NCBI GenBank assembly: GCA_036186865.1
Contig: AP025062.1
Location: 33,428,631 to 33,492,630, forward strand
Direction: 5' to 3'
Length of the DNA stretch: 64,000 bases
Source: Eustoma russellianum
Lineage: Eukaryota > Streptophyta > Magnoliopsida > Gentianales > Gentianaceae
The first letter of the stretch is position 1; each line of letters opens with the position of its first letter. The notes below the pieces were generated by a model. It had not been told where the DNA came from and did not search any database. It saw only the letters and a program-made list of their open reading frames with translations. Of this stretch, positions 52,333 to 63,369 are shown one piece after another. A program made the position numbers and the translations under genes.

Positions 52333-54864
52333 GGAGCTCGGGTGTTTAGCAAAGTGGACCTAAGATCTGGATATTTTCAATTGAAGATAAGAGCTGAGGA
52401 TATTCCTAAGACAGCATTCAGGACGAGATATAGACATTATGAATTTCTCGTGATGCCTTTTGGACTGACCAACGCCCCTGCAGCGTTTATGGATCTTATG
52501 AATCGGGTGTTTCGGGACCAGTTGGATAAGTATGTGGTCGTCTTTATTGACGATATCCTTATTTATTCGCCTGATGAGGAAACTCATACAGCCCATCTGA
52601 GGACAATACTTGGTATTCTAAGAAAGCTTCAGCTCTCTGCAAAATTCAGTAAATATGAGTTTTGGTTGCGTAGTGTGTCATTTCTGGGCCATATTATTAC
52701 TGAAAATGGGATTTCGGTTGATCCCAGAAAGATTGAGGCAATTACGGAGTGGCCGAGACCGACCAATGTCACTGAAGTAAGGAGTTTTCTCGGACTGGCC
52801 GGTTACTACCGCAAGTTTGTTGAAGGATTTTCAAGGATAGCTATGCCACTCACTAGATTGACTCAGAAGAAGACAAAATTTGTATGGAATGAGGATTGTG
52901 AAAGTAGCTTTTCTGAGCTGAAGGCAAGGTTGACGTCTGCAACAGTTTTGGCTCAACCCGTTTCAGGAGAACAGTTTGTGATCTACAGTGATGCTTCCAA
53001 GAATGGATTAGGTTGTGTTCTTATGCAGAATGGGCGTGTGATCGCGTATGCATCTCGCCAGCTTAAGCCGCTTGAGCAGAATTATCCAGTACGTGACCTC
53101 GAGCTTGCAGCAGTTGTATTTGCTCTGAAGATTTGGCGTCATTATCTGTATGGAGAGAAGTGTGAGATCTTCACGGATCATAAGAGTTTGAAATACCTCT
53201 TCACTCAAAAGGAGCTGAATATGCGGCAAAGGCGATGGCTTGAGTTGATCAAGGATTATGACATCTCTATTCACTATCATCCAGGTAAAGCTAATAGAGT
53301 TGCTGATGCTTTGAGTCGTAAGACGAGTCATCCTCGTCAACCACCTTTACAGCGTGATATGGAAGAGTTTGGTCTGGAAGAAGTGAATTCGATTTCCGAC
53401 GTGCTTGCAAAGTTAGTAGTGGTTCCTTCTTTGATCGATAGGATTAAGGAGACTCAAGATAAGGATGATGCATTGATGAAGGTTAAGAGCAAGCTGAAGG
53501 AGAAGCCATCTGACGATTTTGAAGTCCGTAGTGACGGCAGTTTATGGTTTAGAGGTCGATTGTGTGTGCCTAATGATGATGCGATAAGAAGTGAAGTGCT
53601 TCAGGAAGCCCACAATTCTCACTTGTCTATTCACCCAGGAGCAAATAAGACGTATCATGACTTGAAGCAAAAGTTTTGGTGGCCAGGAATGAAGAATCAG
53701 ATAGCAGACTTTGTTGAGAAATGTCTTGTATGTCAGAAAGTCAAAGCAGAACATCAGAGGCCAGCTGGATTATTGCAACCACTTGAGGTGCCTGAGTGGA
53801 AGTGGGATCACATCGCTATGGATTTTGTGACCAATTTACCTAAGACAAGAAGTGGATATGAATCTATTTGGGTTGTTGTGGATCTTCTGACGAAGAGTGC
53901 TCATTTCATGGCGATATCGATTAAAGCACCCATGGAAAAGTTGGCTTCTACATATGTTGATCAGATTGTATGTTTGCATGGAGTTCCTATGAGCATAGTT
54001 TGTGACCAAGATCCCCGCTTCACATCAAGGTTTTGGACGGCATTTCAGAAAGCGATGGGTACGGAAGTTCGCATGAGTTCAGCTTTTCACCCCCAGACTG
54101 ACGGTCAATCAGAGAGAACAATTCAAACATTGGAGGACATGTTGCGTGCTTGTGTGTTGGACTTTGGAGGTAGCTGGGATAAGAGTTTGAAGTTGGTTGA
54201 GTTTTCATACAATAACAGCTATCACCGATCTATTGGAATGGCTCCTTATGAAGCTCTTTATGGAAGAAAATGTCGATCGCCATTGTATTGGGATGAGACT
54301 GGAGATAAGATTTTCACAGGACCTGACTTAGTGGAGCAAACCAAGGAAAAGGTTATGATTGTGAGACAAAGATTGAAGGCTGCTCAGGATAGAAGCAAGG
54401 CGTGGGCCGACGTTAGGCGTCGACCACTTGAGTTTCAAGTAGGAGATAAGGTATTCTTGAAGGTATCCCCATCGAAAGGAGTAAAGCGGTTCGGAATTAA
54501 AGGGAAACTTAGTCCTAGATTCATTGGACCATTTGAGATCTTGGAAAGGATTGGAGAAGTTGCTTATAGACTTGCACTACCACCATCGTTGTCTCAATTA
54601 CACAATGTGTTTCATATATCTCAATTGCGTAAGTATGTGCATGATTCAAGCCATATTATGGATGAGGAACCTTTGAGGATTGAAGCTGATGTATCATATG
54701 TTGAGGAACCCGAAAGGATAATTGATAGGGAAGTGAAAGCATTGAGAAATAAGTCTATTCCTATGGTCAAGGTGCAATGGAAGAACCATTCAGTTGATGA
54801 GGCCACTTGGGAGTTAGAGAAAGACATGAAGCAAAAGTACCCATATCTCTTCGACAATTCATGA
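52333..54864 (+). CDS. pol exon of copy 1: RT core, RNase H, integrase, chromodomain
   Basis: Uninterrupted, 843 residues from the acceptor (an ATG lies 6 nt upstream in the intron). RT: DLRSGYFQLKIRAEDIP, FLVMPFGLTNAPAAF and catalytic VVFIDDILIYS (about residue 73). RNase H: IYSDASKNGLGCVLM (D about 221), LELAAVVFALK (E about 258), FTDHKSLKYL (D about 283), VADALS (D about 326). Integrase: H-H-C-C zinc region with FWWPGMKNQIADF and CLVCQKVKAEHQRP, then the D-D-35-E core in MDFVTNLPKTRSGY (D about 499), CDQDPRFTSRFW (D about 560) and DGQSERTIQ (E about 596). C-terminal chromodomain (about 793-842): PERIIDREVKALRNK, MVKVQWKNHS, EATWELEKDM. All catalytic residues look present. RT and RNase H copy the RNA, integrase inserts the product, and the chromodomain is thought to target heterochromatin. 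Confidence 0.93.
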   Translation, partial: GARVFSKVDLRSGYFQLKIRAEDIPKTAFRTRYRHYEFLVMPFGLTNAPAAFMDLMNRVFRDQLDKYVVVFIDDILIYSPDEETHTAHLRTILGILRKLQLSAKFSKYEFWLRSVSFLGHIITENGISVDPRKIEAITEWPRPTNVTEVRSFLGLAGYYRKFVEGFSRIAMPLTRLTQKKTKFVWNEDCESSFSELKARLTSATVLAQPVSGEQFVIYSDASKNGLGCVLMQNGRVIAYASRQLKPLEQNYPVRDLELAAVVFALKIWRHYLYGEKCEIFTDHKSLKYLFTQKELNMRQRRWLELIKDYDISIHYHPGKANRVADALSRKTSHPRQPPLQRDMEEFGLEEVNSISDVLAKLVVVPSLIDRIKETQDKDDALMKVKSKLKEKPSDDFEVRSDGSLWFRGRLCVPNDDAIRSEVLQEAHNSHLSIHPGANKTYHDLKQKFWWPGMKNQIADFVEKCLVCQKVKAEHQRPAGLLQPLEVPEWKWDHIAMDFVTNLPKTRSGYESIWVVVDLLTKSAHFMAISIKAPMEKLASTYVDQIVCLHGVPMSIVCDQDPRFTSRFWTAFQKAMGTEVRMSSAFHPQTDGQSERTIQTLEDMLRACVLDFGGSWDKSLKLVEFSYNNSYHRSIGMAPYEALYGRKCRSPLYWDETGDKIFTGPDLVEQTKEKVMIVRQRLKAAQDRSKAWADVRRRPLEFQVGDKVFLKVSPSKGVKRFGIKGKLSPRFIGPFEILERIGEVAYRLALPPSLSQLHNVFHISQLRKYVHDSSHIMDEEPLRIEADVSYVEEPERIIDREVKALRNKSIPMVKVQWKNHSVDEATWELEKDMKQKYPYLFDNS

Positions 54865-54886
54865 GTTTCGAGGACGAAACTTTATT

Positions 54887-54900
54887 GAAGGGGGGAAGGA
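54887..54900 (+). other. Polypurine tract, copy 1
   Basis: GAAGGGGGGAAGGA directly before TGTCGTATCCC. Confidence 0.95.
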
Positions 54901-57900
54901 TGTCGTATCCCGAACTTTCGCAGGTACTCTTATCTCTCGTCGATCTATCAAAGCCTTATCATCCTTCGGTGATATATTCTATATTTTATTCCTATCGATT
55001 ATCTTAATATTGCTAAGCTTGCTAATGTCGAATATTCATATATTTAATTCAAGTATCGATTATTCGCCGTGAAGTATCCGATTCTTAATATGTAGCATAA
55101 CACCTTTTATTTAATTATGTCCCATGTTGTGTGATATGTGAGAAAATAAATTCCCTCCCCACACACATAATAAAAATCGGCCATGGTAGGTCTCCAAGAG
55201 ACTAGAAGATTCTCCAACCAACCACCAACACCCTCTTAATTGTGGTGTGCTAGCTATCTTCTTAACTCCTTATCAAAAGTTGCAAAAGACAAACAAGTAA
55301 TTAGCCACCCTAATCAAGTCTTATTTTTCCCTCTCCCAACCCTCCTAGAATCGGCCCCCATAGCTCTTCAAGACTGTATTTGATTTTCAAACTCATCTTC
55401 TCAAATACTCTAAGTTATAAACCCTAAAATATATCTCCAAGCAAGAATGATATCTCAAGTGCTCCTTCCCCAACCAATCATCTATGCCGAAAATTTTAGG
55501 AGTCAAGGAGGAATAGAAGTCTCATCAACCTAAGCTCATAGCATCTCAATCAAGTAAGTAATGTCTTATTTTATATCTCCATTGATGGAATTTTAGTATA
55601 GTAAGCTTGAATGGTAACCCATGTTAATTTCTCTAAAAACCGTGGGTTAGGAGGACTCAAGAGGGAGTTCTAGTTCATCAATCTCATCTAAGAAGAAGAG
55701 TTAGAGGAACCTAGGCTTGATTCTAAGCCTTAAGGTAAGTTTCTAAGCATTTTGTGGTTAGTCAGTATTCTGTTAAGTGTTGGTCTTGTGTTGACCCAAA
55801 ACCATGTGTTTATGGCTCAAGTGGAGGGAACCCCAAGTGATTCAAGCTACCTTGAAGTTAATCTATCTTCTAAAGCTTCATTTCAAGGCAAGTATACTTT
55901 AACCCCTTATAATATATGTGATTATGTGCATACTTGAATGTCTAGAAGCTTAAGACATGATTTTAGTGAAAATATGCCTAAGTTGTTACCTTTTCTTATG
56001 TTTTGAAAGGTTGGATGATAGACCTCCCTTATGTTACAATATAAAGCATGTTTAAATTTGAAATAAGAGTTAAAAGTGATGGATTAGGGACTGCCCTATG
56101 TTTGATATTGAATGAGACATGATTGGTATGAAACCTAGCATTTTTAATGATTTTAATATGTGAAATTGTTGGATTAGAGGACTGTTTTGTTTAGAAGGAA
56201 TGAACAGCCCATATGAACGACTTTTGCATTCTAAAAAGAGACTTGAATTGGTATAGGGAAGCCTTATTATGTCTATTGAATGACCATTAACTTGGATTAT
56301 AGGCTAAAGAACAAAATTAAGAAGGAAAGGATATTTCTATGCATGTTTGTTAAAAACAGAGTTCTGGACAGATTTTATGACAAATTGATGGACTTAGTTA
56401 AGGACCTTCTGAACGTTGGATTGAGCTTATTTTTGGTGTGGTCATAGCTTATCATGTCTATTTTATTGTGGAGTTGGAATTTCTTGAAAATCATTTGTGG
56501 ATTGGTCAGAAAGGAATTTTTAGTATCAAGGGGTCAAAACAGTTTCTGGTTGTACCACCTTAGGGAGAAAAATTATTTAAGTACCTTAAACATCTTGGAT
56601 TGACCTGAAATTTTTACAAGAATACTTAAGACATAGAGCTAAGTATACATGTAAAGAAATTTATTTTATCTATTGATCTTGGGGGTAAACCATTGAGGTG
56701 AAATTGGTGTAACATTCTGGAAAACAGGGCAGATTGACCCTTTGTGCTTGTATGACTTGTATTGTATTTATTTTGACTTGTTTTGGTGAATGGGCATTTG
56801 GGATATTGTTCATGAAAGAAATAGTAAAGATTTCCAGGTGCTAAGTGAGCCCCGAAATGAGTTTATGGATGGAGACAAGGTAAGGAATGGGGTTGAGAGT
56901 GCAGCAGAATTCCTGTTGTACCCTTGTTGAGAATTATTTTTATTGAGGTACATACGCTTGTCGGAATCGCATGAAATTAGTATAGAATGTAGTTAAGATC
57001 ATGTGGTGCATGTCCATATTTTTAATTTCTGGAAAATAGGCTCAAAAGGTTGAGTTTGAGGCCGGGCAATACAGGACATGCTGCTGGATCGTTTTTCAGC
57101 CCATGAAGAAAGTTGTTTATGATGTTATAAGTGCATTTTACCATGTTGCATCCCATGCACTTACATTGACATGCTCATATGTTCCATGCTCATGATTTTG
57201 TTGATGTTTATATAAAGTTTCTGTTTCGAAAGAATTCCATCCCTTCTGGCCAGCTTAACCCGCTACAGATCTGGGGTGAATTGATCTGAAGAAGTATAAG
57301 AACCGATCCAGGCCCGGTATAATAGGTCTGATGAAATATAAGAACCGATCCAGGCCCGGTATAATAGGTCTGAAGAGTATAAGAACCAAGCCAGGTCCGG
57401 TATAATAGACCTGAAGGTGATCATGTTATAAGAACCGAGTCATGCCCGGTATAATAGGCTGACACACTCTCTTGTTTTATGGTGAGCATGATTTAAAAGA
57501 AAGAAAGAAAGTTCAAGTATTTTATAAACATGTCTAAATGAAAGAAAGAATGTTTTCCGTTGCATTTGCATTGCATTCACATTTTCATACACATTACGCA
57601 TGATACCTATTCATAGAAGTAAGGTTTGGCTATAGTACGTAGAATCCAACTAAGTGATGACATTTAGATCTTAGCTAAGTGTTGATATGACTTTATGTAT
57701 GATGCTTCGGAAAGGTATTGGCAGGTATGTTTTAACTTAAGGAATTGGGGATTGATTCTTGTATGCCGTTTTCTCTTTATTGTACGGTGTTATTGTATAC
57801 TTGCTGGCAACTTTGTCGCTCACCCATTTATTTTTCCCCCAGAGACAGGTAATGAAGTCGAGTGGATTGTTGATGAGCCAAGGGTGCCATACCCATAGGT

Positions 57901-58246
57901 TATTGAAGTCGCTGTTAAGAGAATGATGATGGAAGCTTTTGATGAATCTTTGGGACATTTTGAGACTTAGCTACATTCGGATTCTTTTCGGATAATGTTT
58001 GTATAATTTCGCGGTGTAGTTTGCTATCGGTTCAGTTTGTATAATTTTGCTATGTATTCGAGATTTGACGCTTTCAGATTAAGGTTCAAATTATGCCGTA
58101 TTTTTATCTACCTGTTAAGATCATGACTTAGTAATCCATGTTTATCCATGAGTTTTATGAGTTAAGTATCGACGCTTTGTACTTTTCCAAAAGGGAAGGT
58201 ACGGCGGGTGCACCGTATGAGGGGTAGCCGAGTACGGGGCACTACA
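54901..58246 (+). repeat. LTR 2 (shared by copies 1 and 2)
   Basis: 3346 bp; 3' LTR of copy 1 and 5' LTR of copy 2. It is near-identical to LTR 1 with small indels (shorter by 6 bp near 55770, one 42-bp unit more at 57288-57463). AAGGCAAGTATAC box at 55885-55897. No second LTR or target duplication separates the copies. Confidence 0.93.
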
Positions 58247-58248
58247 GG

Positions 58249-58260
58249 TGGTATCAGAGC
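58249..58260 (+). other. Primer binding site, copy 2
   Basis: TGGTATCAGAGC, perfect initiator-Met match. Confidence 0.95.
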
Positions 58261-58535
58261 CGAGGCTCTAGATTCGGGCAGAACGTAGAAGCTAAGTTAT
58301 GATCTTAGAAATCTAAGAATTGATCTTAGACTTAAGTCATGATCTTAGAAAAGAGATGGCAGTAGCTTAGACAACTTAGATTGGAAATAGGGTCCCCTGG
58401 TTGATCCGCTAGCCTGATATGTCGCATATTATTTCTTTTTCCTACTTTAAATTCCTTTTTCCAAGCATGTCTAAATTCAGTCAGTCATTTCGATCCATAT
58501 ATACATATATATATATCTTTCTGCTCCGTATACAG

Positions 58536-59829
58536 ATGGTTCGGACTCGTGGTAGACCTCGCAGAGATGCTGCCCATGCACCCGAACCAAACCCTTCACA
58601 ACCTCAAGATCAAGTCCCTCCACCTCCTCCTCAGAATCAGAATCCACCGCCTCCTCCTCCACCGCAGAATGAAAATCCCCCACCAGCTCAAGGAAACCTC
58701 TTCCGCAAGTGCCACTTCTTATTCCGGATTTCCAAGCATTCTGTCAGACCGTAACTCAGATTGGCCAGGGAATGATTCAGCAAGTTGCCCCTCCTCCCCC
58801 TTATGAACCGATAAGAGATGCGCAGTATTACTTTGAGAAGCTCAAGCGAGCGAATGTGACGCCTTTTGAAGGCAAGTCTGACCCCGATATGGCTGAAAAA
58901 TGGCTAGATGAAGTGGAGAACTGTTTTGAACTGAATGGAGCCCCTGATAATATGAAAACCCAAGCTGTGAGACCTTTCCTCCTTGGTGAGGCAAACCAGT
59001 GGTGGAAGGCTAAGCTGCAACCTTTGCCCCGACCTATCCTATGTGAGAGATTCATCCAAGAGTTCAACAAGTTTTATTTTCCCCCGTCAGTAAAGATGCA
59101 AAAGAGGCATGATTTTGAAATGTTGAAGCAAGAACCTGGTATGACTATGTCTGAATATGTGAGCAAGTTTCTAGCTTTAGGTAGGTTTTCTCCGGCTACG
59201 ATGAATGATGAGGAATCTAAGATGGTGAAGTTTGTGAGTGGGTTGAACCCAAGGATTCGCACTTGGTTGGTAAATGTTATCTCTGCTAATTTTGAGGCAC
59301 TCGTTGATGCATGTTATCGGATCGAGAAGCATATCATTCGTCGCGATGCGACGGTGGGTCAGAAAAGAGGAAGGGACACTTTCGGTGATAAAGGAGCAAG
59401 GAAAATGACTAGACAGAATTTTCGTGGGAGGCAAGAGAGACAGCAGAATCAGAACCAAAGAGGAAATCAGAATCGTGGACAGCGCCGTGGGCAGAATCAG
59501 AATAATCAAAGAAATAATCAAGGAAATCAAGGACAGCAGCAGCAGGCCATTCCCATGTGTCCCCATTGTCAGAAGAATCATTTGGGCGAGTGCTATGTAC
59601 AAGCTGGTAAGTGCTTTGGTTGCGGCAAGACTGGTCATATAATTAGGGATTGTCCTGATAAGGGAGCTGCTTGTGTTGGATGTGGAAAGACTGGGCATAT
59701 TCTGAGAGATTGTCGTGAGCGTGGTGGTCAGCAGAAGAGGAACCAATGTCAGCGCTCGAATGTGTGTGTGCATGTGATGACCGATGCTGCAGTTGAGGAA
59801 GCTGGAGACGTCGTGGCTGGTATGATTTA
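58536..59829 (+). pseudogene. gag of copy 2 (one frameshift)
   Basis: Starts MVRTRGRPRRDAAHAPEPN. A 1-base loss in a C-run near 58695 breaks the frame within the proline-rich segment. After it the frame from 58709 is open for 373 codons through the Gag core (WLDEVENCFELNGAP, ANQWWKAKLQPLPRP) and all three cysteine clusters (CPHCQKNHLGEC, CFGCGKTGHIIRDC, CVGCGKTGHILRDC) to GDVVAG-M-I-stop. Copy 2 lacks the two nonsense codons of copy 1. It acts as the nucleic-acid-binding structural protein of the particle. Confidence 0.9.
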
Positions 59830-59894
59830 AAATTATGCAATGCTAATTTGATAAATATTATATTGCTGCGTAGTTAAAGCTTTGCATGATTCAG
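59820..59894 (+). other. Candidate phase-1 intron between gag and protease, copy 2
   Basis: Same 75 bp as in copy 1 with intact GTATGA donor and ATTCAG acceptor. Joining 59819 to 59895 restores the reading into the protease. Confidence 0.65.
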
Positions 59895-60733
59895 GCGCTA
59901 TTCTTGTATGTTATATGCCCGCAAATGCGTTGTTTGATAGTGGCGCCAGCCACTCCTTTATATCTAAGAAATTTGCAAAGGGATTAGACCATGATCCCAT
60001 CCGGCTGAAATCACCCTATCGAATCCAAGCCGCTGGTGATCAAGTACTTACGTCTCATTATCTGTGTAAGAATTGCGCGGTCGAGCTCGATGACCATCAG
60101 TTCGCGGCTGATCTGATCCCGATTGCTATGAGTGACTTTGACATTATTCTTGGTATGGACTGGTTGTCTAAGAACCATGCCCATATTGACTGCCATCAGA
60201 AGAAAGTCACTTTCAGAGCCCCGGAGCAAGAGGAAGTATCCTTTCAAGGAGGTCCCAAGTTGAAGAAGTCAAAGAATATTTTTGTGAATACAGCTCGTGC
60301 CCGTCGAGCGTTGCGAAAGGGATGTCAAGGCTATCTTGCTTATGCTCTTAGTGCCGAGCAGGCAGCAGTGGACATCTCGCAAGTTCCAGTAGTTCAAGAG
60401 TTTCTTGATGTCTTTCCAGAGGAACTACCAGGACTTCCCCCTGATCGAGAAATTTCCTTTGAGATAAACCTCATCCCCGGAGCTGAGCCCATTTCTAAAG
60501 CTCCTTACCGCATGGCACCCGCTGAGCTAAAGGAACTAAAAGAGCAATTGCATGAGTTATTGGAAAAGAAGTTGATTCGTCCAAGTGTGTCACCATGGGG
60601 TGCCCCAGTTTTATTTGTAAAGAAGAAGGATGGAGGTATGCAGCTGTGTATTGATTATCGGGAGCTCAACAAGATAACCGTGAAGAATAAGTATCCGTTC
60701 CCTCGGATCGACGATCTGTTTGACCAGATTCGG
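59895..60733 (+). CDS. pol exon of copy 2: protease and RT N-terminus
   Basis: 839 nt, open. NALFDSGASHSFISKKF, SDFDIILGMDWLSKNHA, EPISKAPYRMAPAELKEL, SPWGAPVLFVKKKDGG and CIDYRELNKITVKNKYPF. It keeps family-consensus residues where copy 1 differs (GMDWLS, CIDYREL); in turn it has MQLC where copy 1 has MRLC. It ends at the phase-0 RT donor, DDLFDQIR. Confidence 0.88.
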
Positions 60734-60800
60734 GTCAGTAATTACCAAGTCTTATTTCAATATAATAATCATGAATAATATCTAAAGTATCCTAATGCAG
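60734..60800 (+). other. Candidate phase-0 intron in RT, copy 2
   Basis: 67 bp, GTCAGT donor and CCTAATGCAG acceptor; same position as in copy 1 and in gypsy remnant 3. Confidence 0.7.
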
Positions 60801-63333
60801 GGAGCTCGGGTGTTTAGCAAAGTGGACCTAAGATCTGGATATTTCCAATTGAAGATAAGAGCTGAGGATATTCCTAAGACAGCATTCAGGACGAGATATA
60901 GACATTATGAATTTCTCGTGATGCCTTTTGGACTGACCAACGCCCCTGCAGCGTTTATGGATCTTATGAATCGGGTGTTTCGGGACCAGTTGGATAAGTA
61001 TGTGGTCGTCTTTATTGACGATATCCTGATTTATTCGCCTGATGAGGAAACTCATACAGCCCATCTGAGGACAATACTTGGTATTCTAAGAAAGCATCAG
61101 CTCTATGCAAAATTCAGTAAATGTGAGTTTTGGTTGCGTAGTGTGTCAGTTCTGGGCCATATTATTACTGAAAATGGGATTTCGGTTGATCCCAAAAAGA
61201 TTGAGGCAATTACGGAGTGGCCGAGACCGACCAATGTCACTGAAGTAAGGAGTTTTCTCGGACTGGCCGGTTACTACTGCAAGTTTGTTGAAGGATTTTC
61301 AAGGATAGCTATGCCACTCACTAGATTGACTCAGAAGAAGACAAAATTTGTATGGAATGAGGATTGTGAAAGTAGCTTTTCTGAGCTGAAGGCAAGGTTG
61401 ACGTCTGCACCAGTTTTGGCTCAACCCGTTTCAGGAGAACAGTTTGTGATCTACAGTGATGCTTCCAAGAATGGATTGGGTTGTGTTCTTATGCAGAATG
61501 GGCGTGTGATCGCGTATGCGTCTCGCTAGCTTAAGCCACTTGAGCAGAATTATCCAGTACGTGACCTCGAGCTTGCAGCAGTTGTATTTGCTCTGAAGAT
61601 TTGGCGTCATTATCTGTATGGAGAGAAGTGTGAGATCTTCACGGATCATAAGTGTTTGAAATACCTCATCACTCAAAAGGAGCTGAATATGCGCCAAAGG
61701 CGATGGCTTGAGTTGATCAAGGATTATGACATCTCTATTCAGTATCATCCAGGTAAAGCTAATAGAGTTGCTGATGCTTTGAGTCGTAAGACGAGTCATC
61801 CTCGTCAACCACCTTTACAACGTGATATGGAAGAGTTTGGTCTGGAAGAAGTGAATTCGATTTCCGACGTGCTTGCAAAGTTAGTAGTGGTTCCTTCTTT
61901 GATCGATAGGATTAAGGAGACTCAAGATAAGGATGATGCATTGATGAAGGTTAAGAGCAAGCTGAAGGAGAAGCCATCTGACGATTTTGAAGTCCGTAGT
62001 GACGGCAGTTTATGGTTTAAAGGTCGATTGTGTGTGCCTAATGATGATGCGATAAGAAGTGAAGTGCTTCAGGAAGCCCACAATTGTCACTTGTCTATTC
62101 ACCCAGGAGCAAATAAGATGTATCATGACTTGAAGCAAAAGTTTTGGTGGCCAGGAATGAAGAATCAGGTAGCAGACTTTGTTGAGAAATGTCTTGTATG
62201 TCAGAAAGTCAAAGCAGAACATCAGAGGCCAGCTGGATTATTGCAACCACTTGAGGTGCCTGAGTGGAAGTGGGATCACATCGCTATGGATTTTGTGACC
62301 AATTTACCTAAGACAAGAAGTGGATATGACACTATTTGGGTTGTTGTGGATCTTCTGACGAAGAGTGCTCATTTCATGGCGATATCGATTAAAGTACCCA
62401 TGGAAAAGTTGGCTTCTACATATGTTGATCAGATTGTATGTTTGCATGGAGTTCCTATGAGCATAGTTTGTGACCGAGATCCCCGCTTCACATCAAGGTT
62501 TTGGACGGCATTTCAGAAAGCGATGGGTACTAGAAGTTCGCATGAGTTCAGCTTTTCACCCCCAGACTGACGGTCAATCAGAGAGAACAATTCAAACATT
62601 GGAGGACATGTTGCGTGCTTGTGTGTTGGACTTTGGACGTAGCTGGGATAAGAGTTTGAAGTTGGTTGAGTTTTCATACAATAACAGCTATCACCGATCT
62701 ATTGGAATGGCTCCTTATGAAGCTCTTTATGGAAGAAAATGTCGATCGCCATTGTATTGGGATGAGACTGGAGATAAGATTTTCACAGGACCTGACTTAG
62801 TGGAGCAAACCAAGGAAAAGGTTATGATTGTGAGACAAAGATTGAAGGCTGCTCAGGATAGAAGCAAGGCGTGGGCCGACGTGAGGCGTCAACCACTTGA
62901 GTTTCAAGTAGGAGATAAGGTATTCTTGAAGGTATCCCCATCGAAAGGAGTAAAGCGGTTCGGAATTAAAGGGAAACTTAGTCCTAGATTCATTGGACCA
63001 TTTGAGATCTTGGAAAGGATTGGAGAAGTTGCTTATAGACTTGCACTACCACCATCGTTGTCTCAATTACACAATGTGTTTCATATATCTCAATTGTGTA
63101 AGTATGTGCATGATTCAAGCCATATTATGGATGAGCAACCTTTGAGGATTGAAGCTGATGTATCATATGTTGAGGAACCCGAAAGGATAATTGATAGGGA
63201 AGTGAAAGCATTGAGAAATAAGTCTATTCCTATGGTCAAGGTGCAATGGAAGAACCATTCAGTTGATGAGGCCACTTGGGAGTTAGAGAAAGACATGAAG
63301 CAAAAGTACCCATATCTCTTCGACAATTCATGA
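60801..63333 (+). pseudogene. pol exon of copy 2: RT core to chromodomain (stop and frameshift)
   Basis: RT is intact with VVFIDDILIYS; one conserved position reads GYYCKF instead of GYYRKF (CGC to TGC). RNase H stops at 61527-61529 (TAG, CAG in copy 1) just after VIAYASR and reopens through TDHKCLKYLITQKEL, with S to C. The integrase zinc region and first two catalytic aspartates are intact (CDRDPRFTSRFW), but a 1-base gain near 62531 shifts the frame; the last part (SERTIQTLEDML to the chromodomain and stop) is open in the new frame from 62470. The chromodomain matches copy 1. This copy cannot make a full Pol. Confidence 0.92.
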
Positions 63334-63355
63334 GTTTCGAGGACAAAACTTTATT

Positions 63356-63369
63356 GAAGGGGGGAAGGA
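63356..63369 (+). other. Polypurine tract, copy 2
   Basis: GAAGGGGGGAAGGA before TGTCGTATCCC. Confidence 0.95.

Larger units (their letters stand above)
46473..58246 (+). mobile_element. Chromodomain Ty3/gypsy element, copy 1 (Tekay/Del-like)
   Basis: LTR 46473-49777, primer site 49780-49791, gag, protease, RT, RNase H, integrase, chromodomain, polypurine tract 54887-54900, LTR 54901-58246. The two LTRs are nearly identical. The Gag-Pol frame is continuous (1551 codons) if two short introns are removed, except for two nonsense codons in gag. The C-terminal chromodomain places it in the chromoviruses; the Tekay/Del assignment is by overall look and not tested. The right LTR is shared with copy 2. 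Confidence 0.92.
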
